Origin: CAZBWE01 sp964581905
GTDB lineage: Bacteria; Planctomycetota; Phycisphaerae; Sedimentisphaerales; Anaerobacaceae
Reading direction: 5' to 3'
NCBI GenBank assembly: GCA_964581905.1
Contig: CAZOQJ010000034.1
Location: 1 to 19,327 of the forward strand
Length of the DNA: 19,327 nt
Below, piece by piece: positions 12,383 through 19,327 of this stretch (the stretch's first letter is position 1; every line of letters begins with the position of its first letter). Below the pieces are notes generated by a model. That model did not search any database. It was not told the DNA's origin and saw only the letters and a list, made by a program, of their open reading frames with translations. The position numbers were made by a program, and so were the translations under genes.

Positions 12383-15004
12383 ATGCAAAACAACAACTTA
12401 AAGCTTAAAATTTACAAATGTTGCGTCTTAGGCTTCGGCTTTTCGCCTCTTAAGGCCAGCTTAATCTGGCTGGCGGTGTCTGTCTTTTTCCTGACTGGCT
12501 GCCAAGTGTCACCTCAGCCGGCACCCGCTGAAACTCGTCCGACGACTTGTCTTGGTGAAGGCTCACCGAGCCGGAGCGGGACGGTCAAGGTTCCAGAACC
12601 TGAGCCAGCAGAGATTATTGAAGCCCCGAAGGCCCTGTTAGCGGAACCTAATCTCGCCGAGATTCCCCGCTGCCCCCCCACTCTTGTCTTCGACAAGAAG
12701 ACGTGGGGGGGGACGCAGGGGCCAGCCGAGACGGTATTAGCTGAGCCAAACGCACTTAAAGAAATTTACGGATTGATTTATCAGGGCAAATTTGACGCTG
12801 CTGATACACTGATAAAACAATTCAATCAGACACAACAACCCCAGCTTAGCCAGTTAGCAGAAATCATCACCGAATACAAGGCCATAAGTCAACGACGACA
12901 ATCGGCCCGGGAGGCTGAATACAAGGAGAGGTTAGTTGAGCTGGAAAAGTTCCAAACTAAGGCGGATGTCAACGATGCAGGTGATGCAAATAATCTCTCT
13001 GAGGCACTATTAGTTATCGTGAGGGCGTGCGAGCTTGCAGATACACAACAGAAAGAGGAACTTCTGTCCAGACCACATGTCAAACAGACTACCCAAAAAG
13101 CAATAGACAAAGCCACTGAATACGAGTCGCAAGGCAAGTGGCTCGATGCATACATAAACTGCTATAGCTGGCTGCAGGCCATCGAACCAAACAATAAGGA
13201 GTATTCGGATTACACCGAGAGGCTTGGGGAGAAAGCCGGTATTGCAGCATCTTTTCAGGACAGTCCCTGCGAGACCAGCAAGCAGCGTTTTGAGGGAGTA
13301 ACAAAAGGTATATTTCTCTGGGCGATTGCTGCGTTGAAAGCTGCTTATGTTGACATTATTGATTACAAGCAAATGGCAATTAAAGCTATCAAGCGATGTC
13401 AGTTGTTGGGTGAGGTAGTAGGAAAAATTCAAAATTCGACCACGCTGTCTGCCTCGGCTTGGCCGAGCCGAGACGGGCAAAACGGCTCGTCCAGCCCATC
13501 TGTCGATGACCTGGAGGAGAGCGGACGAACCTTTGGTGTGGAGCGAAGTTTTCGGCCGGAGGCCGTAACGGCCTGGTCAGCAACTCTGGCGGCGGTTTTA
13601 GCCGAAGTTGAACAATCACCTGCAGGATTCGATTATGACGAATTTGTAGATGTTTTTGAAAAGGTTCTGTCGCTCAATACAACAACTATTGAATTGCCTC
13701 AGCCAGTACTGATTTCACAATTTGTCGAAGCATCGCTATCTACACTCGACCCTTATACAGTGATAGTTTGGCCCAAGCAGATGCAGGACTTTCAGAAAAC
13801 GATGACTAATGAGTTTACGGGTATTGGCATAGAGATTACGAAACAGAAAGGACTTTTGACGGTAGTGAGTTTGCTACCCGATACACCGGCCTACAACTCT
13901 GGTCTTGATGCAGGTGATGTGATTGAGAAGGTGGATGGGGTCCCAACAAAAGATATGACTCTAACCTGTGCGGTTCACAAGATTACCGGCCCGAAGGGTA
14001 CCAAAGTAACGTTGACGATAAGCCGGCCCGGCGAAGATAAGACCAAGGATATTACCATAACCAGAGCTAAGATAACCGTTCCAACCATTCGTGGCTGGCA
14101 AAGAACCGAAACAGGCAAATGGCGGTATATAATTGATGAACAGGACAAAATCGCCTATATTCAGCTCACCAGTTTTTCTGAGAAAACTTCTACAGATTTA
14201 GAAAAATTATTACGTGAGCTTGAAGGGAACCTCATTTTGCAAAAAGATGGTAAAATGGGAACCCGGGCGGAGGGATTAAAGGGGTTGATTCTGGACTTGC
14301 GTTTCAATTCCGGCGGACTTTTAGATAGCGCAGTTGCGGTAACCGACAAATTTATCAAAGAAGGTCTGATAGTCAGAACGGAACGCGGGTTTGGCAGAGG
14401 ATTAGCTTTTGAGGCAGCACACAGGAGAAATACACATCCGAATTATCCGCTCGTTATACTAATAAATTCCAGCTCGGCAAGTGCTTCTGAGATAGTGGCT
14501 GGTGCGTTAGCCGATGCTAAACATAACCGGGCGATTTTAGTAGGAGAGAGAACTCATGGTAAAGGCAGCGTCCAGGGAATAATATACTATCCAACTGGAG
14601 ATGCCCAGCTGAAATACACGATGGCGTATTATCATTTACCTTCCGGCCAGAGAGTCGAAAGCAGGAGGGCGATGGAAAAACAAGGAAGAAAAGACTGGGG
14701 CGTTGGACCGGATGTCGAGGTTAAGCTGACAAGCGCCGAACTTAAAAAAATGCTCGAGACGGAACGGGATAGTAGCGTATTGGTCAAAGCCGACCATGAC
14801 AACACAAAGGATGAGCTTAAAAAATACACAATAGAAGAAACCCTGGCCGCCGACCCACAGTTGGCGATTGGGCTTTTAGTGATTAAATGCAAATTGATCG
14901 AGGCGAAAGCTCAGGAGCTGGCGTTCATCCTTCGTAGTTTCGTCCTTCGCCCCTTAGGGGCTGCGGAGAATGGAAATGCTACGGAGAATGGACGTGCCGG
15001 CTGA
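12383..15004 (+). CDS. Lipoprotein S41 carboxy-terminal processing protease with PDZ domain
   Basis: This is predicted to be an envelope-anchored serine protease of the CtpA/Prc family that trims or degrades periplasmic proteins. The 873-aa protein has a lipoprotein signal with lipobox LTGC (37-40), then a long helical region (about 120-350), an S41 N-terminal helical domain (about 395-475), a PDZ domain (about 476-562; GIGIEI, AGDVIEKVDG) and an S41 core (about 585-785). The catalytic dyad is S702 in SSSASASE and K727 in GERTHGKGS, spaced 25 residues as in Prc and D1 protease. Unusually, at least four stretches come from palindromic repeats: residues about 50-68, 95-114, 354-395 and the C-terminal tail from about 850. 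All keep frame and lie outside the PDZ and catalytic core. No strong SD precedes the ATG. It probably belongs to a transcription unit with fba and lysS (25-bp gaps on both sides). Confidence 0.9.
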   Translation: MQNNNLKLKIYKCCVLGFGFSPLKASLIWLAVSVFFLTGCQVSPQPAPAETRPTTCLGEGSPSRSGTVKVPEPEPAEIIEAPKALLAEPNLAEIPRCPPTLVFDKKTWGGTQGPAETVLAEPNALKEIYGLIYQGKFDAADTLIKQFNQTQQPQLSQLAEIITEYKAISQRRQSAREAEYKERLVELEKFQTKADVNDAGDANNLSEALLVIVRACELADTQQKEELLSRPHVKQTTQKAIDKATEYESQGKWLDAYINCYSWLQAIEPNNKEYSDYTERLGEKAGIAASFQDSPCETSKQRFEGVTKGIFLWAIAALKAAYVDIIDYKQMAIKAIKRCQLLGEVVGKIQNSTTLSASAWPSRDGQNGSSSPSVDDLEESGRTFGVERSFRPEAVTAWSATLAAVLAEVEQSPAGFDYDEFVDVFEKVLSLNTTTIELPQPVLISQFVEASLSTLDPYTVIVWPKQMQDFQKTMTNEFTGIGIEITKQKGLLTVVSLLPDTPAYNSGLDAGDVIEKVDGVPTKDMTLTCAVHKITGPKGTKVTLTISRPGEDKTKDITITRAKITVPTIRGWQRTETGKWRYIIDEQDKIAYIQLTSFSEKTSTDLEKLLRELEGNLILQKDGKMGTRAEGLKGLILDLRFNSGGLLDSAVAVTDKFIKEGLIVRTERGFGRGLAFEAAHRRNTHPNYPLVILINSSSASASEIVAGALADAKHNRAILVGERTHGKGSVQGIIYYPTGDAQLKYTMAYYHLPSGQRVESRRAMEKQGRKDWGVGPDVEVKLTSAELKKMLETERDSSVLVKADHDNTKDELKKYTIEETLAADPQLAIGLLVIKCKLIEAKAQELAFILRSFVLRPLGAAENGNATENGRAG
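12539..12582 (+). repeat. Family A palindromic repeat inside the S41 protease gene
   Basis: The core hairpin is CTTGGTGA-AGGC-TCACCGAG (eight pairs, one a G-T). It encodes residues RPTTCLGEGSPSRSG just after the lipobox, a site where an extra flexible peptide is likely tolerated. It matches the copy at 7952-7995 at 38 of 44 positions. Confidence 0.8.
12673..12711. repeat. Family C palindrome inside the S41 protease gene
   Basis: Arms CCCCCCCA (12673-12680) and TGGGGGGG (12704-12711) enclose CTTGTC-TTC-GACAAG. The 22 bp at 12681-12702 are exactly the reverse complement of 6535-6556 in the pilT spacer. It encodes CPPTLVFDKKTWGG in frame. Confidence 0.75.
13447..13493. repeat. Family A-related palindrome inside the S41 protease gene
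   Basis: CTCGGC (13453-13458) pairs with GCCGAG (13467-13472), and GACGGGC is followed by GGCTCGTC. The reverse complement contains CCCGTCTCGGCTCGG, like the start of the 6604 copy. It encodes a Ser/Pro/Gly-rich stretch (residues about 356-371). Confidence 0.55.
13553..13565. repeat. Short palindrome CGGCC-GGA-GGCCG in the S41 protease gene
   Basis: A perfect 5-bp stem with GGA triloop, followed by TAACGGCC, encodes part of the same linker (residues about 391-396). The design matches the TCCGCC-GGA-GGCGGA hairpin at 5206-5220. Confidence 0.4.
14922..14992. repeat. Palindromic repeat encoding the protease C-terminal tail
   Basis: It contains CCTTCGTAG, then CCCCTTAGGGG, then two GGAGAATGG units (CTGCGGAGAATGG and CTACGGAGAATGG) in an imperfect nested inverted arrangement. 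It encodes the last residues (about 847-870, including AENGNATENG), which look unrelated to the S41 fold. Confidence 0.5.
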
Positions 15005-15029
15005 CTTTTGACCTTAAAGGTACGCTGAT

Positions 15030-16577
15030 TTGGCAAACACAAAAGATACAATCGGGACTCCGGCTGGGCCTTCGCCCAGACGAGAAAGAGATTCCTCCCT
15101 GCCCCAAGAACAGGACATTCGGCCAAGCTCAGTCGAAGCCCAAAGCCGGCTTGAACTTCAGAGGCAAGAGAAGCTGAAGCAACTCAGGGAATTGGGTATT
15201 GACCCTTATGGAGTAAGGTTCGACGGCGCAGAAGCGGCCGAGGACATCAAGGGCAGATTTACCGAAGGTGACGAGACGCAACGAGCTAAATGTGCCGGCA
15301 GAATTGTCCTGCTTAGGGACATCGGTAAGCTCATTTTTATTACCCTGCGGGACCGCAGCGGCATTATCCAAATCGGCCTGAGCAAAAAGCTTCTGGGTCA
15401 GGAGGCATCAGGATGGCCGCTGGCTAAATTGCTCGAGCTTGGTGATATAATCGGTGCCGCCGGCCAATTAGGCAAGACGAAAACGGGCGAGATTACTATA
15501 TGGGCTGATAGTCTTTCGCTTCTTAGCAAATGTCTGTGCCAGCCACCGGAGAAATTTCACGGACTTGCAGATATTGACCTGCGCTATCGGCACAGGTTCG
15601 TAGATTTATGGGCCAATCCTGAGGTGATGGAACGGTTTAAGCAACGAAGTGCCATTATTGCCACGATTCGTGAATTTCTTAAATCGCGCGGCTTTCTGGA
15701 AGTCGAGACGCCGATGATGCAAACGATAGCCGGCGGGGCTGCGGCAAAACCGTTTGTTACACACCATAACAGTCTGGATTTGGATTTGTTTCTGCGGATT
15801 TCACCGGAGCTTTTCCTAAAGCGGCTGCTGGTCGGAGGAATGGAAAAGGTTTTCGAGCTCAACCGAAATTTCCGCAATGAAGGGCTCAGCCGTCAACACA
15901 ATCCGGAGTTTACGATGCTCGAAGTATATCAGGCCTACGCCGATTATAATGTAATGATGGATTTGACCGAAGAGATTTTTTCTGAGTGTGTGGACAAACA
16001 CTGCCCGGGCAAGCAAATTCAACTCGGCCAAGCTTCGATTAACTATGCTCGGCCCTGGCGAAGGGCACAATATGCGGACCTCTTAAAAGAATATGGCGGT
16101 TGTGATATTGATGATATAGAAGCTATAAGGAAAAAGGCACAACAGTTAAACATTGAACATGCGGACATGGACAATGCAGTGCTTATCAACGAAGTGTTCG
16201 AGACCACCGTTGAGGACAATCTCGTGAATCCTACGTTTGTGATTGATTATCCTGCAGCACTTTGCCCGTTAGCCAAGCGCAGGAAAGACGAACCCGCATT
16301 CGCCGAGCGGTTTGAGCTGTTTATCGCCGGTATGGAACTGGCCAACGCTTATACCGAGCTAAACGACCCTGCTGAGCAATATGAAAATTTTCTTACTCAG
16401 CTGCGCGGCCAGGAAGAGTCGCTAACAAAAATGGACGCTGATTATATAACAGCTTTGAAATATGGTATGCCGCCGGCAGGAGGGCTGGGGATTGGAATCG
16501 ACAGGTTAATAATGGTCCTGGCCGGTGTTACAAGCATCCGGGACGTAGTGCTGTTTCCACTTCTGAAACCTATTTAG
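15030..16577 (+). CDS. lysS: Lysyl-tRNA synthetase, class II
   Basis: This cytosolic enzyme charges tRNA-Lys with lysine. The 515-aa protein shows the class II LysRS order: the usual start-proximal motif LKQLRELGIDPYG (49-61), an OB-fold anticodon-binding domain (about 87-165), motif 1 region (about 219-230), motif 2 FRNEGLSRQHNPEFTMLE (281-298) and motif 3 GLGIGIDRLIMVL (485-497). All are intact. The start is a TTG preceded by AAAGG with a 9-nt gap; no later in-frame start would keep the family's N-terminal region intact. About 40 residues precede the conserved region, and part of them (from IGTPAGPSPRRE) is encoded by a family A repeat. It lies 25 bp after the S41 protease gene and 82 bp before the first permease. 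Confidence 0.95.
   Translation: MANTKDTIGTPAGPSPRRERDSSLPQEQDIRPSSVEAQSRLELQRQEKLKQLRELGIDPYGVRFDGAEAAEDIKGRFTEGDETQRAKCAGRIVLLRDIGKLIFITLRDRSGIIQIGLSKKLLGQEASGWPLAKLLELGDIIGAAGQLGKTKTGEITIWADSLSLLSKCLCQPPEKFHGLADIDLRYRHRFVDLWANPEVMERFKQRSAIIATIREFLKSRGFLEVETPMMQTIAGGAAAKPFVTHHNSLDLDLFLRISPELFLKRLLVGGMEKVFELNRNFRNEGLSRQHNPEFTMLEVYQAYADYNVMMDLTEEIFSECVDKHCPGKQIQLGQASINYARPWRRAQYADLLKEYGGCDIDDIEAIRKKAQQLNIEHADMDNAVLINEVFETTVEDNLVNPTFVIDYPAALCPLAKRRKDEPAFAERFELFIAGMELANAYTELNDPAEQYENFLTQLRGQEESLTKMDADYITALKYGMPPAGGLGIGIDRLIMVLAGVTSIRDVVLFPLLKPI
15053..15084 (-). repeat. Family A repeat (short form) in the 5' end of lysS
   Basis: A perfect hairpin CTGGGC-CTTC-GCCCAG sits between GGGACTCCGG and ACGAG. 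In reverse complement it reads CTCGTCT, GGGC, GAAG, GCCC, AGCCGGAG, the same module order as the longer copies but with a shorter, differently paired stem. It encodes GTPAGPSPRR in the N-terminal extension of LysRS. Confidence 0.65.
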
Positions 16578-16592
16578 CCACGAAGACGCAAA

Positions 16593-16637
16593 GTCACAAA
16601 GGAATTATAAATTAAAAAAACTTGGTGCCTTTGTGGC
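16593..16637. repeat. Inverted repeat between lysS and the permease gene
   Basis: GTCACAAAGG (16593-16602) and CCTTTGTGGC (16628-16637) pair at 9 of 10 positions around an AT-rich loop. The preceding GCCACGAAGACGCAAAG recurs near 292 as GCCACGAAGGCG. There is no U-run on the plus strand, so a terminator role is doubtful. The in-frame GTG at 16633 falls inside the repeat and is unlikely to be a start. Confidence 0.55.
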
Positions 16638-16659
16638 AAAAAGGGAGATTGAACCTGCA

Positions 16660-18000
16660 ATGCTGAAATTATTTTTATGGCTGCGATACCTGCATAAGAA
16701 AAAGATTGCATTTTTAAGTATTACCGCAGTTGCGCTGTCCGTGTCTTTATTGATAGCTGTTGCGAGTCTGTTCACCAGCTACATCCATGCGTTTAAAAAA
16801 GCCGCAGCCGATACAATGGGCGATGTTGTTCTCACGGCGCCGATTAAATTTGCGAAATATCCGCTATTTATCGAACGCCTGGAGCAAACAAGTGCTGTAA
16901 AGGCAGCGACAGCGATACTATCGGCTGAGGGCCTGCTGCATTTAGGCAAAGGCAAAGTCCGTGCGGTTCAAATTTGGGGGATTGAGCCGGCACGACGAGC
17001 AAAGGTAACCGATTATAAGCAATTCCTGCTCAAACAAAAGGACTCCCCGGGTGAACCAACTTTTGAAGTTCGAAACTCCCGTATCGGAGGATTCACAGGA
17101 ATCGCAGTCATAACTGAGCCGAATGAAAAGACCGATGAATATGATTTTCACACTATTGACCAGATGTTCGGCCAACAAGCTGTTCTTACAACAGGAACGG
17201 TTATAGAGGACAGAGGACAAAAAAATCTGACTTATGATTTTAAGAGAAGAACAATAAGCTTTGTAATTGCCGATGTAGTTTTCACAGGGGTCTATGATAT
17301 TGATAAAAGATTTATATATCTGCCGATAGAAGAATTGCAAAGAAGAATCTTTCCGAACGAAAACGAGCCGGTTGCCGACCAAATTCAAATTAAACTTGTA
17401 AGCGGTACCGACACAGAGGCAGCACTGGCACAGATTCGAGGCGCATGGGAAGTTTTTGCAGCAGAGCAACTTCAATGGGCCCCACATCTTATAAGATACA
17501 CCGATATCCAAACATCTGAGCAGATGCAAAGCAAATATATCGCAGCGCTATTACAGCAAATGGGAGTTTTGTTAGTGATATTTGGTGTTGTAAGTTTTAG
17601 CGTGATTGTGCTGATATTCTGCATATTTTATATGATTGTGATAACACGACAGAGGGACATCGCAATAATAAAAAGCTGCGGGGCGGCGAGCAGCTCAGTG
17701 ATTTTTATATTCGTTGGATTTGGTGCTTTTGTCGGCCTGGTCGGCTCAGGAATTGGAGCTGTCCTTGGATATATCTTTACAAAAAATATAAATGCGATGG
17801 AGCAGTGGATAAGGATACTATTCGGGTTGAAGCTCTGGAAAAGCAGTGTATATATGTTTAGCCGGATACCGAACGAAATTAATTGGCCCTGGGCCTCGTG
17901 GATTGTGCTGTTCGCAGTTGCAGCCGCGGCCATCGGTGCATTAATTCCGGCAATTGTCGCAGCAAGAACGAGGCCAGTAGAGATTTTGCGGTATGAATAA
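16660..18000 (+). CDS. FtsX-family ABC transporter permease (LolC/LolE- or MacB-like), first of a pair
   Basis: This is an inner-membrane permease subunit. The 446-aa protein has the FtsX plan: TM1 about 15-40, a large periplasmic domain (about 45-295), then TM2 about 300-327, TM3 about 346-375 and TM4 about 411-435, ending ARTRPVEILRYE as in LolC/LolE/MacB permeases. QRDIAIIKSCGA (331-342) is the cytoplasmic coupling segment that contacts the ATPase. The GTG at 16633 is rejected because it lies in an inverted repeat; the ATG at 16660 directly precedes the basic TM1 leader, with GGGAG 12 nt upstream (a long gap). With a homologous permease next door it suggests a LolCDE-like heterodimeric exporter, perhaps for lipoproteins. 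The ATPase gene is not in the window and may follow. Confidence 0.85.
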   Translation: MLKLFLWLRYLHKKKIAFLSITAVALSVSLLIAVASLFTSYIHAFKKAAADTMGDVVLTAPIKFAKYPLFIERLEQTSAVKAATAILSAEGLLHLGKGKVRAVQIWGIEPARRAKVTDYKQFLLKQKDSPGEPTFEVRNSRIGGFTGIAVITEPNEKTDEYDFHTIDQMFGQQAVLTTGTVIEDRGQKNLTYDFKRRTISFVIADVVFTGVYDIDKRFIYLPIEELQRRIFPNENEPVADQIQIKLVSGTDTEAALAQIRGAWEVFAAEQLQWAPHLIRYTDIQTSEQMQSKYIAALLQQMGVLLVIFGVVSFSVIVLIFCIFYMIVITRQRDIAIIKSCGAASSSVIFIFVGFGAFVGLVGSGIGAVLGYIFTKNINAMEQWIRILFGLKLWKSSVYMFSRIPNEINWPWASWIVLFAVAAAAIGALIPAIVAARTRPVEILRYE

Positions 18001-18090
18001 AGTGTAAAGTGTAAAGTGTAAAACGCAAAACCAAAACTTAAAATTGTGAAACACAATTTTTAGCTTTTAGTTCTAAGTTTTCAGTTTCTT
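18001..18090 (+). repeat. Heptad array and imperfect palindrome between the two permease genes
   Basis: Three GTGTAAA-type 7-bp units follow the stop codon. After them comes AAAATTGTG-AAA-CACAATTTT, a perfect 9-bp stem, nested inside AAAACTTA...TAAGTTTT. The 90-bp spacer has no SD before the next ATG. A hairpin with a T-rich 3' side could attenuate transcription, but this more likely belongs to the dispersed A/T-rich repeats also seen at 11249. Confidence 0.6.
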
Positions 18091-19327
18091 ATGTATAAGA
18101 TTATTCTTGCAATCAGGTATTTGATAAAACGACGGATAACGTATTTTGCGGTGCTGGCGGTTGCGCTATGCGTGTTTATCGTTGTCGTTGTGATGACGGT
18201 TCTGACGGGGCTGGTGTCCGACTTTAAGCAGAAAAACCATAGTTTTGTGGGAGATTGCGTCGTCGGCACCGAATCACTGGTGGGCTTCGAATACTACGAA
18301 AATTTTATGGAAATACTATCAAAAGAAGCTTTTATTGATGGTATATCGCCTGTGATAAAAAGCTACGCTTTGATAACTCGCAAAGGCTCGGATGAAAACT
18401 ACGGCGTTGAGATTATGGGCATCGACCCGGTTAGACACAGCCGGGCAACCGGCTTTGCCCAAACGCTGCATTACCATAAAGACGATGTGTCGAATGTTTT
18501 TGAGCCAGTTAAAGACCCGAATTATGCCAGTTGCGTGTTAGGAATCGACTTGGCTCTGGAACGAGATGAACAAGGCAGATACACTTATGGTTTCCGTCCA
18601 GCCGAAGCTGATATAGCCATTGCAGTAACCTGTTTTCCGTTAACTGCCAAAGGTGCTCTGGCCAAAGCAGGAGCGGGTCTGGTCAATACGCAAACCTTCT
18701 ATTACAACGACACTTCGCAGAGTGGCTTGGCCAGAGTGGATAATTCAATAGTGTATTTGCCATTTGAACAAGTACAGCTACTTTGCGGCATGGCGGGACC
18801 TGACAAACGAGCAAACGCTATCCATATCAAGTTTAAGCCAAACGTCAAATTGAACGCCGGGTGCGAAAAGGTTACTTTACTGTGGCAGAGATTCAAGCAG
18901 GAAAAGAGTGGTGAAAAGCAGGCAAGTTTGCTGGATACGGTGTCCGTGCAAAGCTGGAAAAGCTATAGGCGTGCAGTTATCGCACCAATGGAAAAAGAAC
19001 AAACACTGATGACGGCGATGTTTGGCCTTGTGGGCATTACGACTGTCTTTATTGTCTTTGTGGTTTTTTATATGATAATTAGCCATAAGAGTAAGGACAT
19101 AGGTATATTGAAAAGCATAGGCGTTGCGAATATCAATATAGTCCAACTATTTTTGGGCTTTGCTTTTTTAATAGGGCTTTTGGGTTCCGCTATAGGTGCC
19201 GTGGGCGGGTGGCGATTCCTGGTGCACATAAACCAGCTTGAAGACTGGCTTTTTGAGCACTTTGGATTTCAATTGTGGGACAGGGCAATTTATGCTATAG
19301 GTGACATTCCAAATCAGGTTGAATTTA
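18091..19327 (+). CDS. FtsX-family ABC transporter permease, second of a pair (partial, runs off the window)
   Basis: The frame is open from the ATG at 18091 to the last base (412 codons, no stop), so the 3' end lies beyond the window. It has TM1 about 18-42 (VLAVALCVFIVVVVMTVLTG), a periplasmic domain (about 45-305), TM2 about 308-330 (FGLVGITTVFIVFVVFYMII), the coupling segment SKDIGILKSIGV and TM3 about 351-375. It matches the first permease in layout and in local motifs: KDIGILKSIG against RDIAIIKSCG, and IPNQVEF against IPNEINW. It probably forms a heterodimeric permease with that protein. No clear SD is visible; translation may rely on a leader without one. Only the fourth membrane helix appears to be missing. 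Confidence 0.85.
   Translation, partial: MYKIILAIRYLIKRRITYFAVLAVALCVFIVVVVMTVLTGLVSDFKQKNHSFVGDCVVGTESLVGFEYYENFMEILSKEAFIDGISPVIKSYALITRKGSDENYGVEIMGIDPVRHSRATGFAQTLHYHKDDVSNVFEPVKDPNYASCVLGIDLALERDEQGRYTYGFRPAEADIAIAVTCFPLTAKGALAKAGAGLVNTQTFYYNDTSQSGLARVDNSIVYLPFEQVQLLCGMAGPDKRANAIHIKFKPNVKLNAGCEKVTLLWQRFKQEKSGEKQASLLDTVSVQSWKSYRRAVIAPMEKEQTLMTAMFGLVGITTVFIVFVVFYMIISHKSKDIGILKSIGVANINIVQLFLGFAFLIGLLGSAIGAVGGWRFLVHINQLEDWLFEHFGFQLWDRAIYAIGDIPNQVEF

Noticed and set aside
16633..16659. GTG start for the first permease
   Set aside because: It lies in the CCTTTGTGGC arm of a repeat, and the ATG at 16660 immediately precedes the typical basic leader of TM1.
1..19327. CRISPR array, tRNA or rRNA gene, transposase or integrase
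   Set aside because: No regularly spaced repeats with unique spacers, no recognisable tRNA cloverleaf or rRNA segments, and no transposase or integrase motifs were seen by eye on either strand.

Overview
The window looks like chromosomal DNA from a diderm (Gram-negative-type) bacterium. It encodes an LptD-like outer-membrane LPS assembly protein, a lipoprotein-type carboxy-terminal processing protease, two FtsX/LolC-E-like permeases and PilT-type ATPases. The zinc-ribbon-plus-membrane protein, the moderate GC content and the dense short palindromic repeats and A/T-rich heptad repeats remind me of Planctomycetota, especially Phycisphaerae/Sedimentisphaerales-like genomes. That placement is inference from style, not a database result.

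Layout. Positions 1-602 hold no convincing gene, only repeat-derived DNA. Positions 603-4131 (minus strand) hold a two-gene restriction-modification operon. A 684-aa protein fuses an HsdR-type nuclease domain to an N6-adenine methyltransferase, and it is followed by a two-TRD specificity subunit. A promoter with a 17-bp spacer (4167-4195) and a 13-codon leader ORF with its own Shine-Dalgarno (SD) sequence precede them. No helicase/translocase subunit is present, so the organisation resembles BcgI/CspCI-like Type IIB enzymes more than classical Type I. Positions 4305-7833 (minus) hold two tandem PilT paralogues and a zinc-ribbon membrane protein. A probable terminator follows at 4210-4238, just before the RM promoter.

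Positions 8206-11241 (plus) hold lptD, divergent from pilT. Positions 11413-19327 (plus) hold a same-strand run: class II fructose-bisphosphate aldolase, S41/PDZ lipoprotein protease, lysyl-tRNA synthetase, and two FtsX-family permeases. The second permease runs off the window end and stays open to the last base. The permeases and the protease fit an envelope-biogenesis theme shared with lptD.

The most notable signal is a set of short palindromic repeat families. They lie between genes and also inside three reading frames, where they encode extra in-frame peptide: the lptD N-terminus, at least four places in the S41 protease, and the lysS N-terminus. One family (A) has at least five recognisable copies here. 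In two of them the hairpin stem changes bases but keeps pairing. This resembles the behaviour of Rickettsia palindromic elements, but the sequences are different and I do not recognise the family.
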